DNA from: Lachnospiraceae bacterium
GTDB lineage: Bacteria > Bacillota > Clostridia > Lachnospirales > Lachnospiraceae
Length of the DNA stretch: 64,000 nucleotides
Direction: 5' to 3'
NCBI GenBank assembly: GCA_017399685.1
Contig: JAFQBM010000027.1
Span: 45,133-109,132, forward strand
Of the stretch, positions 45,034-53,855 are shown one piece after another. The first letter of the stretch is position 1, and each line of letters begins with the position of its first letter. Below the pieces are notes generated by a model that was not told the DNA's origin, searched no databases, and saw nothing but the letters and a program-made list of their open reading frames with translations. The position numbers and the translations under genes were made by a program.

Positions 45034-46698
45034 TTAGACTTCTGTAATAATAGGGAGAATCATAGGATTTCTCTTTGTTCTCTTCCATAAAAACTCTCCT
45101 AAAGAGTCTTTGATAGCGGTCTTAATTCTTCCCCAGTCTGTAATGTTCTTTCTTAAACATTCATCTAACGCATCCTGTACTACCATCTTAGCATCATCCA
45201 TCAACGTTTCTGACTCTCTGACATATACAAAACCTCTGGATACAATATCGGGGCCGGCAATCAGCTGATTGCTGTATTTTTCTAAGGTTACCACTACAAT
45301 TAAAAGTCCATTCTGGGATAGATGTTGTCTGTCTCTTAATACAATATTTCCAACGTCACCGACACCTAAACCGTCTACCAGTATGCCCTGGCATGGAACG
45401 TTTCCTACTATCTTTGCACTTTCTTTGGATAATTCCAGTACCTCACCGGAAGATAATATCAGCACATTGTCCTTTTCTACGCCCATATCCATAGCTAACT
45501 TGGCATGGGTCTTTAAATGTCTGTACTCTCCATGCACCGGAATGGCATACATTGGTTTGGTTAAGGCATAGATAAGTTTGATTTCTTCCTGGCAGGCATG
45601 ACCGGATACGTGGGTATCCTGGAACACAACATTAGCTCCTTTTCTTACCAGTTCATTGATTACCTTGGATACCGCTTTTTCGTTTCCAGGGATTGGGTGA
45701 GAACTGAAAATTACCGTATCTCCTGGCACAATGGATATCTTCTTATGCACGGAAGCTGCCATTCTGGATAGGGCTGCCATGGTTTCTCCCTGGCTTCCTG
45801 TGGTAATTAAAACGATCTGGTCATTGGTATAATTCTTTATCTGTTCTATATCAATCAGAGTGTTCTCCGGTATACTGATATAACCTAATTCCTGTGCCGT
45901 GGTGATAATATTCACCATACTTCTTCCTTCGATGACTACTTTTCTGCCATATTTTACAGCAGAATTAATGATTTGCTGAACTCTGTCTACATTAGATGCA
46001 AAGGTAGCAACAATAATCCGGTTTTCTTTATTTTCTGCAAAGAGACCATCGATAGTTTTTCCTACGGTTCTTTCTGACATGGTAAAGCCTGGTCGTTCTA
46101 CATTGGTGCTGTCTGTCATTAAGGCTAAGACACCTTTTTTCCCTAGTTCTGCAAAGCGTTGTAAATCTGTTACTTCTCCAAATACCGGTGTATAGTCAAT
46201 TTTAAAGTCTCCGGTATGCACAATCACACCTGCCGGTGTATAAATTGCTAAAGCCGCTGCATCTGCAATACTGTGATTTACACGGATAAATTCAATACGG
46301 AAACAGCCTAAATTAATGGACTGTCCATATTTTACTACTTTGGTCTTGGTGGTTCTCATTAAGTTATGCTCTTTTAACTTATGTTCGATGATACCCATGG
46401 TTAATTTCGTAGCATAAATCGGGATATTTAATTCCTTTAACACATAAGGAATGGCTCCGATATGGTCTTCGTGACCATGAGTAATGACAAGTCCTTTTAC
46501 CTTAGAGGCATTTTCTTTCAAATAAGTAACATCCGGAATAACAAGGTCGATTCCCAACATTTCATCATCCGGGAAGGATAACCCACAATCCACAACAATG
46601 ATACTATCTTCGTACTCAAATGCCGTAATATTCATTCCTATCTGTTCCAGTCCGCCCAAAGGAATGATTTTTACTCCTTTATTATTTTCTGATTTCAA
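45034..46698 (-). CDS. rnj: Ribonuclease J
   Basis: Metallo-beta-lactamase/beta-CASP nuclease (5' exo- and endonuclease) of 554 residues. Signatures in order: LGGLEQIGMN, the metal motif THGHEDHIGA, VNHSIADA, HTGDFKID, MTDSTN, STHP-like SSHPIPGNE, DTHVSGHA and IPVHGEYRHL, with a C-terminal dimerisation domain. The start is a TTG with GGAGG 10 nt upstream. Whether this is J1 or J2 cannot be told. It interrupts the otherwise Bacillus-like yrzB-yrrL order. Confidence 0.93.
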   Translation of the reverse strand: MKSENNKGVKIIPLGGLEQIGMNITAFEYEDSIIVVDCGLSFPDDEMLGIDLVIPDVTYLKENASKVKGLVITHGHEDHIGAIPYVLKELNIPIYATKLTMGIIEHKLKEHNLMRTTKTKVVKYGQSINLGCFRIEFIRVNHSIADAAALAIYTPAGVIVHTGDFKIDYTPVFGEVTDLQRFAELGKKGVLALMTDSTNVERPGFTMSERTVGKTIDGLFAENKENRIIVATFASNVDRVQQIINSAVKYGRKVVIEGRSMVNIITTAQELGYISIPENTLIDIEQIKNYTNDQIVLITTGSQGETMAALSRMAASVHKKISIVPGDTVIFSSHPIPGNEKAVSKVINELVRKGANVVFQDTHVSGHACQEEIKLIYALTKPMYAIPVHGEYRHLKTHAKLAMDMGVEKDNVLILSSGEVLELSKESAKIVGNVPCQGILVDGLGVGDVGNIVLRDRQHLSQNGLLIVVVTLEKYSNQLIAGPDIVSRGFVYVRESETLMDDAKMVVQDALDECLRKNITDWGRIKTAIKDSLGEFLWKRTKRNPMILPIITEV

Positions 46699-46712
46699 TT
46701 TATTTTTTCCTC

Positions 46713-46964
46713 CTATATTATTTCTACGTCTTCTAATAACTCTTCAAATACTTTTGAAAGGGCATGTAATACTGCATCGTCTTCTACAAACTCATAGTAT
46801 TCTTCTGACCCTTCTTCTTTTATTTTCTGCATAATATATGCTTCTTCGTCTTCTTGGTTTGATACAAGTAAATATTCATTACCATTTAACTTTGTCTGTT
46901 CTAATATTTCAAATTCAACTTTTTCTCCATTTTCAGTTAAAAATGATATCTTATTTTCTGACAT
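46713..46964 (-). CDS. DUF1292 (YrzB-like) protein
   Basis: Acidic 83-residue cytoplasmic protein of the DUF1292 family (start ISFLTENGEKVEFEILEQT, middle YLLVSN, end helix FEELLEDVEII). Function unknown. It follows ruvX by 17 bp and precedes RNase J by 14 bp, so the genes are almost certainly co-transcribed; order matches yrrK-yrzB of Bacillus. Confidence 0.85.
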   Translation of the reverse strand: MSENKISFLTENGEKVEFEILEQTKLNGNEYLLVSNQEDEEAYIMQKIKEEGSEEYYEFVEDDAVLHALSKVFEELLEDVEII

Positions 46965-46981
46965 ATTTTTATCTGTTCTCC

Positions 46982-47407
46982 TTACTGTGCATTCATTGAA
47001 TCCAAATAACCACTTAAAATAATGGCTGCTGCAATCTGATCTACATGTTCTTTCCGGTGTTCCCGTCTTACACCTTGTGCCATTAAAACTTTTTGAGCTT
47101 CTACGGTGGAGAGACGCTCATCCCATAATACAACTTCTAATCCGGTACGTCTTTCCAAGGCTTCCTTAAAATCTTCTACTGCACTGGCACGTTCTCCAAT
47201 GGTGTTATTCATGTTTTTCGGGTAGCCTAATACTATTTTTTCAACCTGATATTCTTCAATGATTTCTTCAATTCTTGCCAGGGTCTGTCTAAGCTTATTT
47301 TCTGATTTTCGAGTGATAGTTTCCAATGCCTGGGCAGTAATTTTAAGTTCATCACTTAGGGCTACTCCAACTGTTTTTGTTCCAAAATCCAAACCTATGA
47401 TTCGCAT
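46982..47407 (-). CDS. ruvX: RuvX/YqgF-family Holliday junction resolvase-like protein
   Basis: RNase H-fold protein of 141 residues. [14 protein letters not shown] gives the first acidic site and glycine-rich turn, GYPKNMNNT and [11 protein letters not shown] the middle motifs, and [11 protein letters not shown] the last Asp. Family members have been tied to Holliday junction resolution and to 16S rRNA 5' processing. It follows the ireB gene by 23 bp. Confidence 0.9.
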   Translation of the reverse strand: MRIIGLDFGTKTVGVALSDELKITAQALETITRKSENKLRQTLARIEEIIEEYQVEKIVLGYPKNMNNTIGERASAVEDFKEALERRTGLEVVLWDERLSTVEAQKVLMAQGVRREHRKEHVDQIAAAIILSGYLDSMNAQ

Positions 47408-47430
47408 ATGATTTTCCTTTTATCTTCTGT

Positions 47431-47688
47431 TTATTTAAATTTTGTATTAATATAATTCTCTAACAGTGCTTCAATCAATTCGTCACGTTCCGCCTTCATA
47501 ATCAGGCTTCTGGCATTTTTATGACTGGTAATAAAAGTAGGATCTCCAGACATAATGTAACCTACAATCTGGGAAACCGGATTATATCCTTTCTCCGTAA
47601 GTGCAAGATAAACATTATCTAAAATCTCCATGACTTCCGGCTCCTGATCCTTCACAACTTTAAAGAACTGGGTATTATTGTTTTCCAT
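47431..47688 (-). CDS. ireB: IreB-family regulatory phosphoprotein
   Basis: 85-residue small protein (DUF965/YrzL). In Enterococcus, IreB is phosphorylated by the IreK kinase and affects cephalosporin tolerance. The block [26 protein letters not shown] is highly typical. The ATG is chosen because AAGGAGG lies just upstream; a GTG 18 nt earlier would overlap that site. The gene is the first of the ireB-ruvX operon and has a clear promoter at 47736. Confidence 0.88.
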   Translation of the reverse strand: MENNNTQFFKVVKDQEPEVMEILDNVYLALTEKGYNPVSQIVGYIMSGDPTFITSHKNARSLIMKAERDELIEALLENYINTKFK

Positions 47689-47735
47689 ATCTTCCTCCTT
47701 ATTCACTTATTCACGCACTATCACACTTAAAAACT

Positions 47736-47764
47736 ATGATAATATATATTGTAAATTTTTTCAA
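47736..47764 (-). promoter_or_regulatory. Promoter of the ireB-ruvX operon
   Basis: On the minus strand TTGAAA (47759-47764) lies 17 nt from TATCAT (47736-47741), in an AT-rich stretch about 45 bp upstream of the ireB start. Confidence 0.7.
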
Positions 47765-47828
47765 TACTTTTTTAGAAGAATGTTATGGGTTCGTTACTGT
47801 TTGAACCGTAAATTAGTTACTTACGAAC

Positions 47829-49103
47829 TTAAACAAAAGAATAAAACTCATTTACTGCTGTTTTATCAGTTTTTGGTACCTGATAGCGAATATATCGTTT
47901 CGTATGTCCTACCAAAAACGTTTTCTCATTTTCTTCTATTTCTTCTTCGATTAAGATTTCCTTTTCTTCGGTTTCAAATAATGTCTCGTAAGCTTTTTTA
48001 TTTTTATTACCAAGTTCAATTAAAATCGCACTTCTTTGGTTTTTTATCTCCTCCGGCACCTGATTTTCCATGCTTTCTGCTCTGGTACCTTTTCTTGGAG
48101 AAAATTTAAACACATGCATTTCGTAAAACTGAATGTCTTTTAAAAATTCATAGGTAGCTTTAAATTCTTCTTCTGTTTCCCCAGGGAATCCTACAATAAC
48201 ATCCGTGGTTAATGCCGGTCTGTCAAAGTATTTTCGAAGCAATAATGCCTTTTCTTTAAAGTCTACTGCTTTATAGTGGCGGTTCATTCTCTTTAAGGTT
48301 TCATCGCAGCCACTTTGTAAGGACAAATGAAAATGAGGACAGAATTTTTCATTGTCCTTTAATGCTTTTACAAATTCTTCTGTAATAATATTCGGTTCTA
48401 AGGAACCTAAGCGGATTCTTTTGATTTCTTCTATTTGAGACACTTCTTGGATTAAATCCAATAAAGAGGTATGTTCCAAATCTTTTCCATAGGAGGACAA
48501 ATGAATTCCGGTTAAAACAACTTCTTTATATCCTTCTTTTCCCAAACTTTTAATTTCTTCTAAAATCTGTTCTTTTTTTCTACTTCTAGCCCTTCCTCTG
48601 GTGTAAGGAATAATGCAATAGGAACAGAACTGGTTACAACCGTCCTGTACCTTGATATAGGCTCTGGTGTGTTCTACCTGTTTCTTTAAAGATAATTCTT
48701 CATAATCTTTGGTATGGAACAAATCCATTACTTCCGTCTTTTTATTATGAGTTTCAAAATATTCTTCTAACACAGAAACAATTTCTTTCTTTTTATTATT
48801 CCCAATTAAAATATCAATCGATTCAGCATTTTCTAATTCTTCTGCTTTCGCCTGAACAAAACATCCCATAGCTACGATTACTGCATCCGGATTTTTTTTC
48901 TTTGCTCTACGAATCATTTTCATACTTTTCTTATCTGCCACATTAGTAACCGAGCAGGTATTTATAATATAAACATCTGCCTCCTCTTCAAAAGGCACCA
49001 TTTTGTATCCTGCATTTTCTAACATTTCCGTTACTGCGTCGGTTTCATATTGGTTTACCTTACATCCTAAGGTAAGGGTTCCCACTTTTCTTATCTGATT
49101 CAT
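47829..49103 (-). CDS. mtaB: tRNA t6A37 methylthiotransferase MtaB
   Basis: Radical-SAM methylthiotransferase adding a methylthio group to t6A37 of ANN-decoding tRNAs. The N-terminal UPF0004 cluster has Cys in LGCKVNQYE, NTCSVTN and GCFVQ. The radical-SAM cluster is CNQFCSYC near residue 154, followed by IPYTRGRARSR. A TRAM-like tail closes the 424 residues. The LGCKVNQ start and the t6A branch layout favour MtaB over MiaB. GGAGG precedes the ATG; it is probably a single-gene unit. Confidence 0.92.
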   Translation of the reverse strand: MNQIRKVGTLTLGCKVNQYETDAVTEMLENAGYKMVPFEEEADVYIINTCSVTNVADKKSMKMIRRAKKKNPDAVIVAMGCFVQAKAEELENAESIDILIGNNKKKEIVSVLEEYFETHNKKTEVMDLFHTKDYEELSLKKQVEHTRAYIKVQDGCNQFCSYCIIPYTRGRARSRKKEQILEEIKSLGKEGYKEVVLTGIHLSSYGKDLEHTSLLDLIQEVSQIEEIKRIRLGSLEPNIITEEFVKALKDNEKFCPHFHLSLQSGCDETLKRMNRHYKAVDFKEKALLLRKYFDRPALTTDVIVGFPGETEEEFKATYEFLKDIQFYEMHVFKFSPRKGTRAESMENQVPEEIKNQRSAILIELGNKNKKAYETLFETEEKEILIEEEIEENEKTFLVGHTKRYIRYQVPKTDKTAVNEFYSFV

Positions 49104-49205
49104 GTTTTCCTCCGTGTTTCTTTTAAAACCTTGTATTCTTACTCATTTTCTTCATTTTTCACTAAATTAATTCTATTGTTTTCCATTTTTTCGGTAGTTT
49201 TTATA

Positions 49206-49234
49206 TTGACTTTTTAATCTCGAACCTTTACTAT
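49206..49234 (+). promoter_or_regulatory. Promoter of the HPr-like gene
   Basis: TTGACT (49206-49211), 17-nt spacer, TACTAT (49229-49234). The transcript would have a leader of about 65 nt containing AAGGAGGAG before the ATG at 49307. Confidence 0.7.
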
Positions 49235-49306
49235 ATAAACATAGTTTGACGATGAAAAAGAGAATATCTTTCTTTCATTGTCTATCAAAAATAAGGAGGA
49301 GTTACA

Positions 49307-49540
49307 ATGAAAACAGTAAAAATTTCTTTAAATTCAATCGAGAAGGTTAAGACTTTTGTAAATGAAATCAGCAAATTCGATGCTGAATTCGATTTAGTAT
49401 CAGGAAGATACGTAATCGATGCTAAGTCTATTATGGGTATCTTTTCTTTAGATATCACAAAGCCAATCGACTTAAACATTCATGCATCTGAAGGTGTAGA
49501 CGAAATCATTGAAAAGCTTGCACCATACATTATTGAATAG
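49307..49540 (+). CDS. HPr-like protein lacking the phosphorylatable histidine
   Basis: 77-residue HPr-fold protein. The region around Ser46 is well kept (AKSIMGIFSLD), but the His15 loop (normally a HARPA-type sequence) is replaced by ISLNSIEKVKTF, with no His there. It therefore cannot carry phosphate in the PTS relay at His15. Retaining Ser46 resembles Crh of Bacillus, a catabolite regulator that works with CcpA; that parallel is inference. It is the only rightward gene between 2.4 and 62 kb and has its own promoter and terminator. Confidence 0.82.
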   Translation: MKTVKISLNSIEKVKTFVNEISKFDAEFDLVSGRYVIDAKSIMGIFSLDITKPIDLNIHASEGVDEIIEKLAPYIIE

Positions 49541-49563
49541 TTTATAACATAATTTTTATTTTA

Positions 49564-49590
49564 AACAAGCCGGTAAAATGCCGGCTTGTT
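49564..49590. terminator. Bidirectional terminator between the HPr-like gene and thiI
   Basis: A perfect 10-bp GC-rich stem (49564-49573 with 49581-49590), 7-nt loop, then T7 on the plus strand and an A/T-rich tract on the minus strand. It serves the HPr-like gene and probably also thiI. Confidence 0.92.
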
Positions 49591-49597
49591 TTTTTCT

Positions 49598-50776
49598 CTA
49601 TCGAATTACAATGGTTTCTACTGTGTTCAGTGCTTCTTCCATTAAACCATCTATTACATCTGCTAACTTTTCTTCCGAACGCTGGATGGATTTTAAGGTC
49701 GGCTTCGTAACAGGGTGTTTTGCCACAAAAATGGTACAACAGTCTTCAAATGGCTGAATCGAAGTTTCATAAGTATTAATCTGTTCTGAAATATCTACAA
49801 TTTCCTGCTTATCCATTCCGATACATGGGCGGAACACAGGTAAATTACAAACCTCATTGGTTACGCCAAGGCTGTAAATGGTCTGGCTTGCCACCTGACC
49901 GATACTTTCTCCCGTTACCAATGCCTGACAGTTACTTTTTTCTGCCAGTTGTTCTGCAATTTTCATCATATATCTTCTCATAATAATGGTTAATTGCTCA
50001 TGAGGGCATTTTTCGTAAATTGCCAGCTGAATATCTGTAAAATTCACTACATTTAGATTTATCTTTCCGGAATATTTCGATACCAGTTTTGCCAAGTCCA
50101 CAACTTTTTGTTTTGCACGTTCGCTGGTATATGGAGGTGCATGGAAATACGTAGCATCTATTTTTACCCCACGTTTTGCAATCATGTATCCTGCTACCGG
50201 ACTGTCAATACCGCCTGATAACAATAACATAGCTTTTCCATTGGTTCCTACCGGAAGTCCTCCTGCACCCTTTATGGTTTTGGAATAAATATAAGCTTTG
50301 CTTCGGATTTCTATCTTTAAATCCACTTCCGGGTTATGGACATCTACAGATAACTCAGGGAACTTGTCTAATAATTCTCCTCCCATGTCTCTGCCGATTT
50401 CCATAGAATCCTTTTCATAGCCTTTATTGGAACGCCTTGCACTGACTTTAAAGGTGAAGTTTTTATTCTCGTATTGTTCTTCCACATATTTTATGGTGGT
50501 TTGTACTAAATTGTCCCATTCAAAATTTGGTTCAATTAATACCGGACAGATGCCTACGATACCGAATACTTTTTGCAGTGCTTCTACTACTTCATCATAG
50601 TCATAATCTTCTTTTGCTTCTAAGAAAATTCTTCCTGGTTCTTTTCGTATCTGAAAATCTGCAATGGGTTCTATGGCATTACGGATTTGAGATACCAAAG
50701 CATCCTCAAAAATGTGTCTGTTTTTTCCCTTGATTCCGATTTCTGCGTATTTTACAAGGAAGGCATTTAATTTCAT
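49598..50776 (-). CDS. thiI: tRNA uracil 4-sulfurtransferase ThiI
   Basis: Adenylates U8 of tRNA and, with sulfur from a cysteine desulfurase, makes 4-thiouridine. Domains: N-terminal ferredoxin-like (starting VKYAEIGIKGKN), THUMP (about residues 60-165) and PP-loop ATPase with the SGGIDSPVAGY motif. At 392 residues it has no C-terminal rhodanese domain, as in Bacillus. The desulfurase gene lies immediately upstream, 84 bp away, so the pair is functional as in nifZ-thiI. Confidence 0.94.
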   Translation of the reverse strand: MKLNAFLVKYAEIGIKGKNRHIFEDALVSQIRNAIEPIADFQIRKEPGRIFLEAKEDYDYDEVVEALQKVFGIVGICPVLIEPNFEWDNLVQTTIKYVEEQYENKNFTFKVSARRSNKGYEKDSMEIGRDMGGELLDKFPELSVDVHNPEVDLKIEIRSKAYIYSKTIKGAGGLPVGTNGKAMLLLSGGIDSPVAGYMIAKRGVKIDATYFHAPPYTSERAKQKVVDLAKLVSKYSGKINLNVVNFTDIQLAIYEKCPHEQLTIIMRRYMMKIAEQLAEKSNCQALVTGESIGQVASQTIYSLGVTNEVCNLPVFRPCIGMDKQEIVDISEQINTYETSIQPFEDCCTIFVAKHPVTKPTLKSIQRSEEKLADVIDGLMEEALNTVETIVIR

Positions 50777-50860
50777 TTTTCATCCTTTATGTACTTTGTA
50801 CATATTTCCTTTCTTTATGGTAATCCCTGTGTAAACAGGTCATTTCTATTATCACGTTTT

Positions 50861-52003
50861 TTATTTCCTCACAAATCTTCTTAATTGTGGAAGTAAGATT
50901 TTTAATTGTTCTATGGTTTGGTCCATCTGTTCTATGGTGTTTTCTCCGCAAAGACTAAATCTCAGGGTAGCATCCAAAAGCTCTTCCCTGACACCAATCG
51001 CCTTTAGGGTTCCACTGATTCCAGGATGGTTAGAAGAACAGGCAGAACCGGAAGACACATAGATTTCTTTTTCCTCCAGTGCATGAAGCAATACTTCACT
51101 TCGGATTCCTTCAAAGCTGACACTCATAATATTCGGCGCTTCTCCTTGATTATAATAGCATCCTTCCAATTCCTGCAGGCGGGTTAAAAAATGCTCTTTA
51201 CAATCCCGCATATGCTTATTTCTTTCTTCCAGATGGTCATACATTTCTTTTGCAGCCACTCCAAGTCCTGCAATTCCCGGTACATTATCTGTTCCGGAAC
51301 GCATCCCCTTTTGTTGTCCACCGCCGTAAATCATCGGTTTCACCTTAGTTTTTTCCTTAATATATAAAAATCCTACACCTTTCGGCCCATGAATTTTATG
51401 TCCGCTTACAGACAGCAAATCAATCTTTGCTTTTTTCGGGTAAATTTGAAACTTTCCGAAGCTTTGAATGGCATCTACATGGAACAAGGTATCCTTATTT
51501 TTTCGTTTTATAGTATCCCCTAATAATTCTATATCCTGCACTGCACCAATTTCATTGTTTACATGCATAATTGACACCAATATCGTATCTTCTCTTATGG
51601 CCTCCTCTAAAATATCGTTTTCCACCTTACCTTCTTTTGTAACCGGCAAAAATGTAATATCAAATCCTAATTCTTTTAGATAAAGCAAAGGATTATACAC
51701 AGAGGCATGTTCAAAGGCTGTACTGATAATATGGTTTCCTCTTTTCTTCATTGCCAATGCAGCACCAATCAGTGCAGTATTATTGGATTCCGTACCACCG
51801 GAAGTAAATAAAATCTCTTTCGGAGTTACCTTTAATATCTTAGCCAGAATTTCTCTGGTTTCTTTTAAATAGTATTCTGCCTCAATTCCTTTTTTATGTA
51901 AAGAAGAAGGATTTCCATAATCCTCCTGCATTACTTTTAACATCATTTCCCCTACAGATGGGAATATTTTGGTCGTAGCAGAATTATCCAGATATATTTC
52001 CAT
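50861..52003 (-). CDS. Cysteine desulfurase, NifS/IscS family (thiI partner)
   Basis: PLP-dependent enzyme releasing sulfur from cysteine. Visible signatures are YLDNSATTK, the PLP aspartate and glutamine region FHVDAIQSFGK, the PLP lysine in SVSGHKIHGPKG, and the persulfide Cys in SSGSACSSNHPG. At 380 residues it is typical. The link to thiI shows it supplies sulfur for tRNA thiolation and perhaps thiamine. It is not linked to isc or suf genes. Confidence 0.92.
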   Translation of the reverse strand: MEIYLDNSATTKIFPSVGEMMLKVMQEDYGNPSSLHKKGIEAEYYLKETREILAKILKVTPKEILFTSGGTESNNTALIGAALAMKKRGNHIISTAFEHASVYNPLLYLKELGFDITFLPVTKEGKVENDILEEAIREDTILVSIMHVNNEIGAVQDIELLGDTIKRKNKDTLFHVDAIQSFGKFQIYPKKAKIDLLSVSGHKIHGPKGVGFLYIKEKTKVKPMIYGGGQQKGMRSGTDNVPGIAGLGVAAKEMYDHLEERNKHMRDCKEHFLTRLQELEGCYYNQGEAPNIMSVSFEGIRSEVLLHALEEKEIYVSSGSACSSNHPGISGTLKAIGVREELLDATLRFSLCGENTIEQMDQTIEQLKILLPQLRRFVRK

Positions 52004-52057
52004 GGTATATTCCTTTCTTTCTCCTTACTTGTCAATTGACCTTTGAATCATCTTGTT

Positions 52058-52798
52058 TTATTCTTCCTCTAATTCAAACATTAAAATAGATAACGCGGTC
52101 AATGCTGCTGTTTCTGTTCGTAAAATTCGTTTTCCTAATGTGATGCATTTTGCACCCTGTTCTTTTGCTTTTTCTACTTCTTCTTCCGCAAATCCGCCTT
52201 CCGGTCCAATAAACACACCTATGGATTCTTTTCCTTTTAAGTTTTTTATCACTTCTCTTGCATAGGAAATTCCTTCTGCATTTTCATAGGGTATCAAAAT
52301 TTCATCCAATGCATCTGCTTCTTTTAGTGCTTCTTTCAGGGATAACACTCCTTCTACCTTTGGTATCAAAGAGCGTTTTGCCTGCTTGGCAGCACTTAGA
52401 GCAATGGCATTATAACGTTCTATCTTTTTGGATGCTTTTTTCTCGTCTAATTTTACTACGGTTCGTTTTGTGTCTACCAACACAATGCGATACACACCCA
52501 GTTCCACCGCCTTCTGAATAATATACTCTACTTTATCCCCTTTTGGCAAGCCCTGAAATAAGGTAATCTTTGCCGGTAATTCTGAGGTGGTACCGATGAT
52601 ATCTACGATTTTTGCGATAATTTTATCTTTCTCCATGGATTGGATGGTACAGATATATTCTTTCTCTTTACCATTGCTGATTTGAATTTCTTCCCCAATC
52701 TTCATACGGAGTACATTTTTTATGTGGTTTACATCTTCCCCTGTTATTTCAACGGTTTCTTTTGTAAATGTTTCTTCTAAACTAAAAAATCGATACAT
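52058..52798 (-). CDS. rsmE: 16S rRNA uracil-1498 N3-methyltransferase RsmE
   Basis: SPOUT-class methyltransferase acting on 16S rRNA U1498. The N-terminal PUA-like domain begins MYRFFSLEET and continues EDVNHIKNVLRMKIGEEI. The C-terminal trefoil-knot domain carries ALSAAKQAKRSLIPKVE, VFIGPEGGFAEEEVEKA and LGKRILRTETAALTAL. The gene follows prmA by 10 bp, the common Firmicute dnaJ-prmA-rsmE order. Confidence 0.94.
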   Translation of the reverse strand: MYRFFSLEETFTKETVEITGEDVNHIKNVLRMKIGEEIQISNGKEKEYICTIQSMEKDKIIAKIVDIIGTTSELPAKITLFQGLPKGDKVEYIIQKAVELGVYRIVLVDTKRTVVKLDEKKASKKIERYNAIALSAAKQAKRSLIPKVEGVLSLKEALKEADALDEILIPYENAEGISYAREVIKNLKGKESIGVFIGPEGGFAEEEVEKAKEQGAKCITLGKRILRTETAALTALSILMFELEEE

Positions 52799-52808
52799 GG
52801 AGCCTCCA

Positions 52809-53762
52809 TTATTTTGCAGTAATTGCTACCCACTCGCCGGAATATGTGATTTCCACGATTTCAAATCCATTCCTTAAAAGGGCTTCTTTTACTTCTTCTT
52901 CCTTGGTATTAATAATGCCTGACATTACGATAATTCCATCTTTTTTCATATGCGGACGAATGATTTCTGAAAGTGGCACTAAAACGTCTGCCAATATATT
53001 CGCAAGGACAATGTCATATTTTTCATATCCTACTCTGTCTTTCGTTGCCTGGTCTGACAGAATGTTTCCCTGAAATACTTCCATATTTTTATCATCTAAT
53101 CCGTTCTTTTCAAGATTTTCTAACGTGGCACTGATGGCATGTTCGTCAATATCAGTACCTACTGCAAATCCTGCACCAAGTTTTAAACCGATGATGGATA
53201 AAATACCACTTCCACAACCTACATCTAAAAGCATGTCTCCTTTTTTCATGTATTTGTCTAATTGATGGATACATAATTTCGTAGTGTGGTGGGAACCGGT
53301 TCCAAAAGCCGTTCCCGGGTCAATTTCTACTACGGTATCCGTATCTTTCTTATCTTCTAATACTTCCCAGGTTGGTTTGATTACAATATGGTCATTTACA
53401 CGGAAAGGTTTAAAAAACTGCTTCCAGTTATTAATCCAGTCTTTGTCTTCTGTTTCCCCGATGGTAATGGTCTTAGCACCAACAGGAAGGAATTGTTCGA
53501 TTTCATCTAACTGTTCTTTGATTTGTTCTACCAATTCTTCCATATTTACTTCCGGGTCAATATAACAGCTGATTCTTGCTGTTCCGTCATCCGGTGCAAT
53601 TTCATCCGGCAATAAGTCTACATACATTCTTGCTTTTTCTTCTTCTGTCAAAGGAACATGGTCTTCTATTTCGATTCCTTCAATGCCCAATTCACTTAGA
53701 GCATAGCTAATCATATCTTCCGCCGCTGTAGTGGTATCAATGGTTAATTTCGTCCATTTCAT
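52809..53762 (-). CDS. prmA: Ribosomal protein L11 methyltransferase PrmA
   Basis: Trimethylates L11. An N-terminal substrate-binding domain is followed by a class I methyltransferase fold with DPGTAFGTGSHHTTKLC, LLDVGCGSGILSIIGLKLG and the catalytic-type DIVLANILADVL. At 317 residues it has normal length. It lies downstream of the heat-shock operon terminator and is probably transcribed with rsmE. Confidence 0.94.
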   Translation of the reverse strand: MKWTKLTIDTTTAAEDMISYALSELGIEGIEIEDHVPLTEEEKARMYVDLLPDEIAPDDGTARISCYIDPEVNMEELVEQIKEQLDEIEQFLPVGAKTITIGETEDKDWINNWKQFFKPFRVNDHIVIKPTWEVLEDKKDTDTVVEIDPGTAFGTGSHHTTKLCIHQLDKYMKKGDMLLDVGCGSGILSIIGLKLGAGFAVGTDIDEHAISATLENLEKNGLDDKNMEVFQGNILSDQATKDRVGYEKYDIVLANILADVLVPLSEIIRPHMKKDGIIVMSGIINTKEEEVKEALLRNGFEIVEITYSGEWVAITAK

Positions 53763-53809
53763 AATAAAAATCCTTTCTTCATACTTTCATTTGATGAAAC
53801 GACAAAATG

Positions 53810-53845
53810 GGCGAATCATCTTTTTCTTTTAAAAGATTCTTCACC
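53810..53845 (-). terminator. Terminator of the hrcA-grpE-dnaK-dnaJ operon
   Basis: Imperfect stem: GGCGAATCATCTTTTT (53810-53825) pairs with AAAAGATTCTTCACC (53831-53845). It sits 10 bp past the dnaJ stop. The following minus-strand sequence has only a short T-run, so termination may be partial. Confidence 0.6.
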
Positions 53846-53855
53846 CTTTTGCCTA

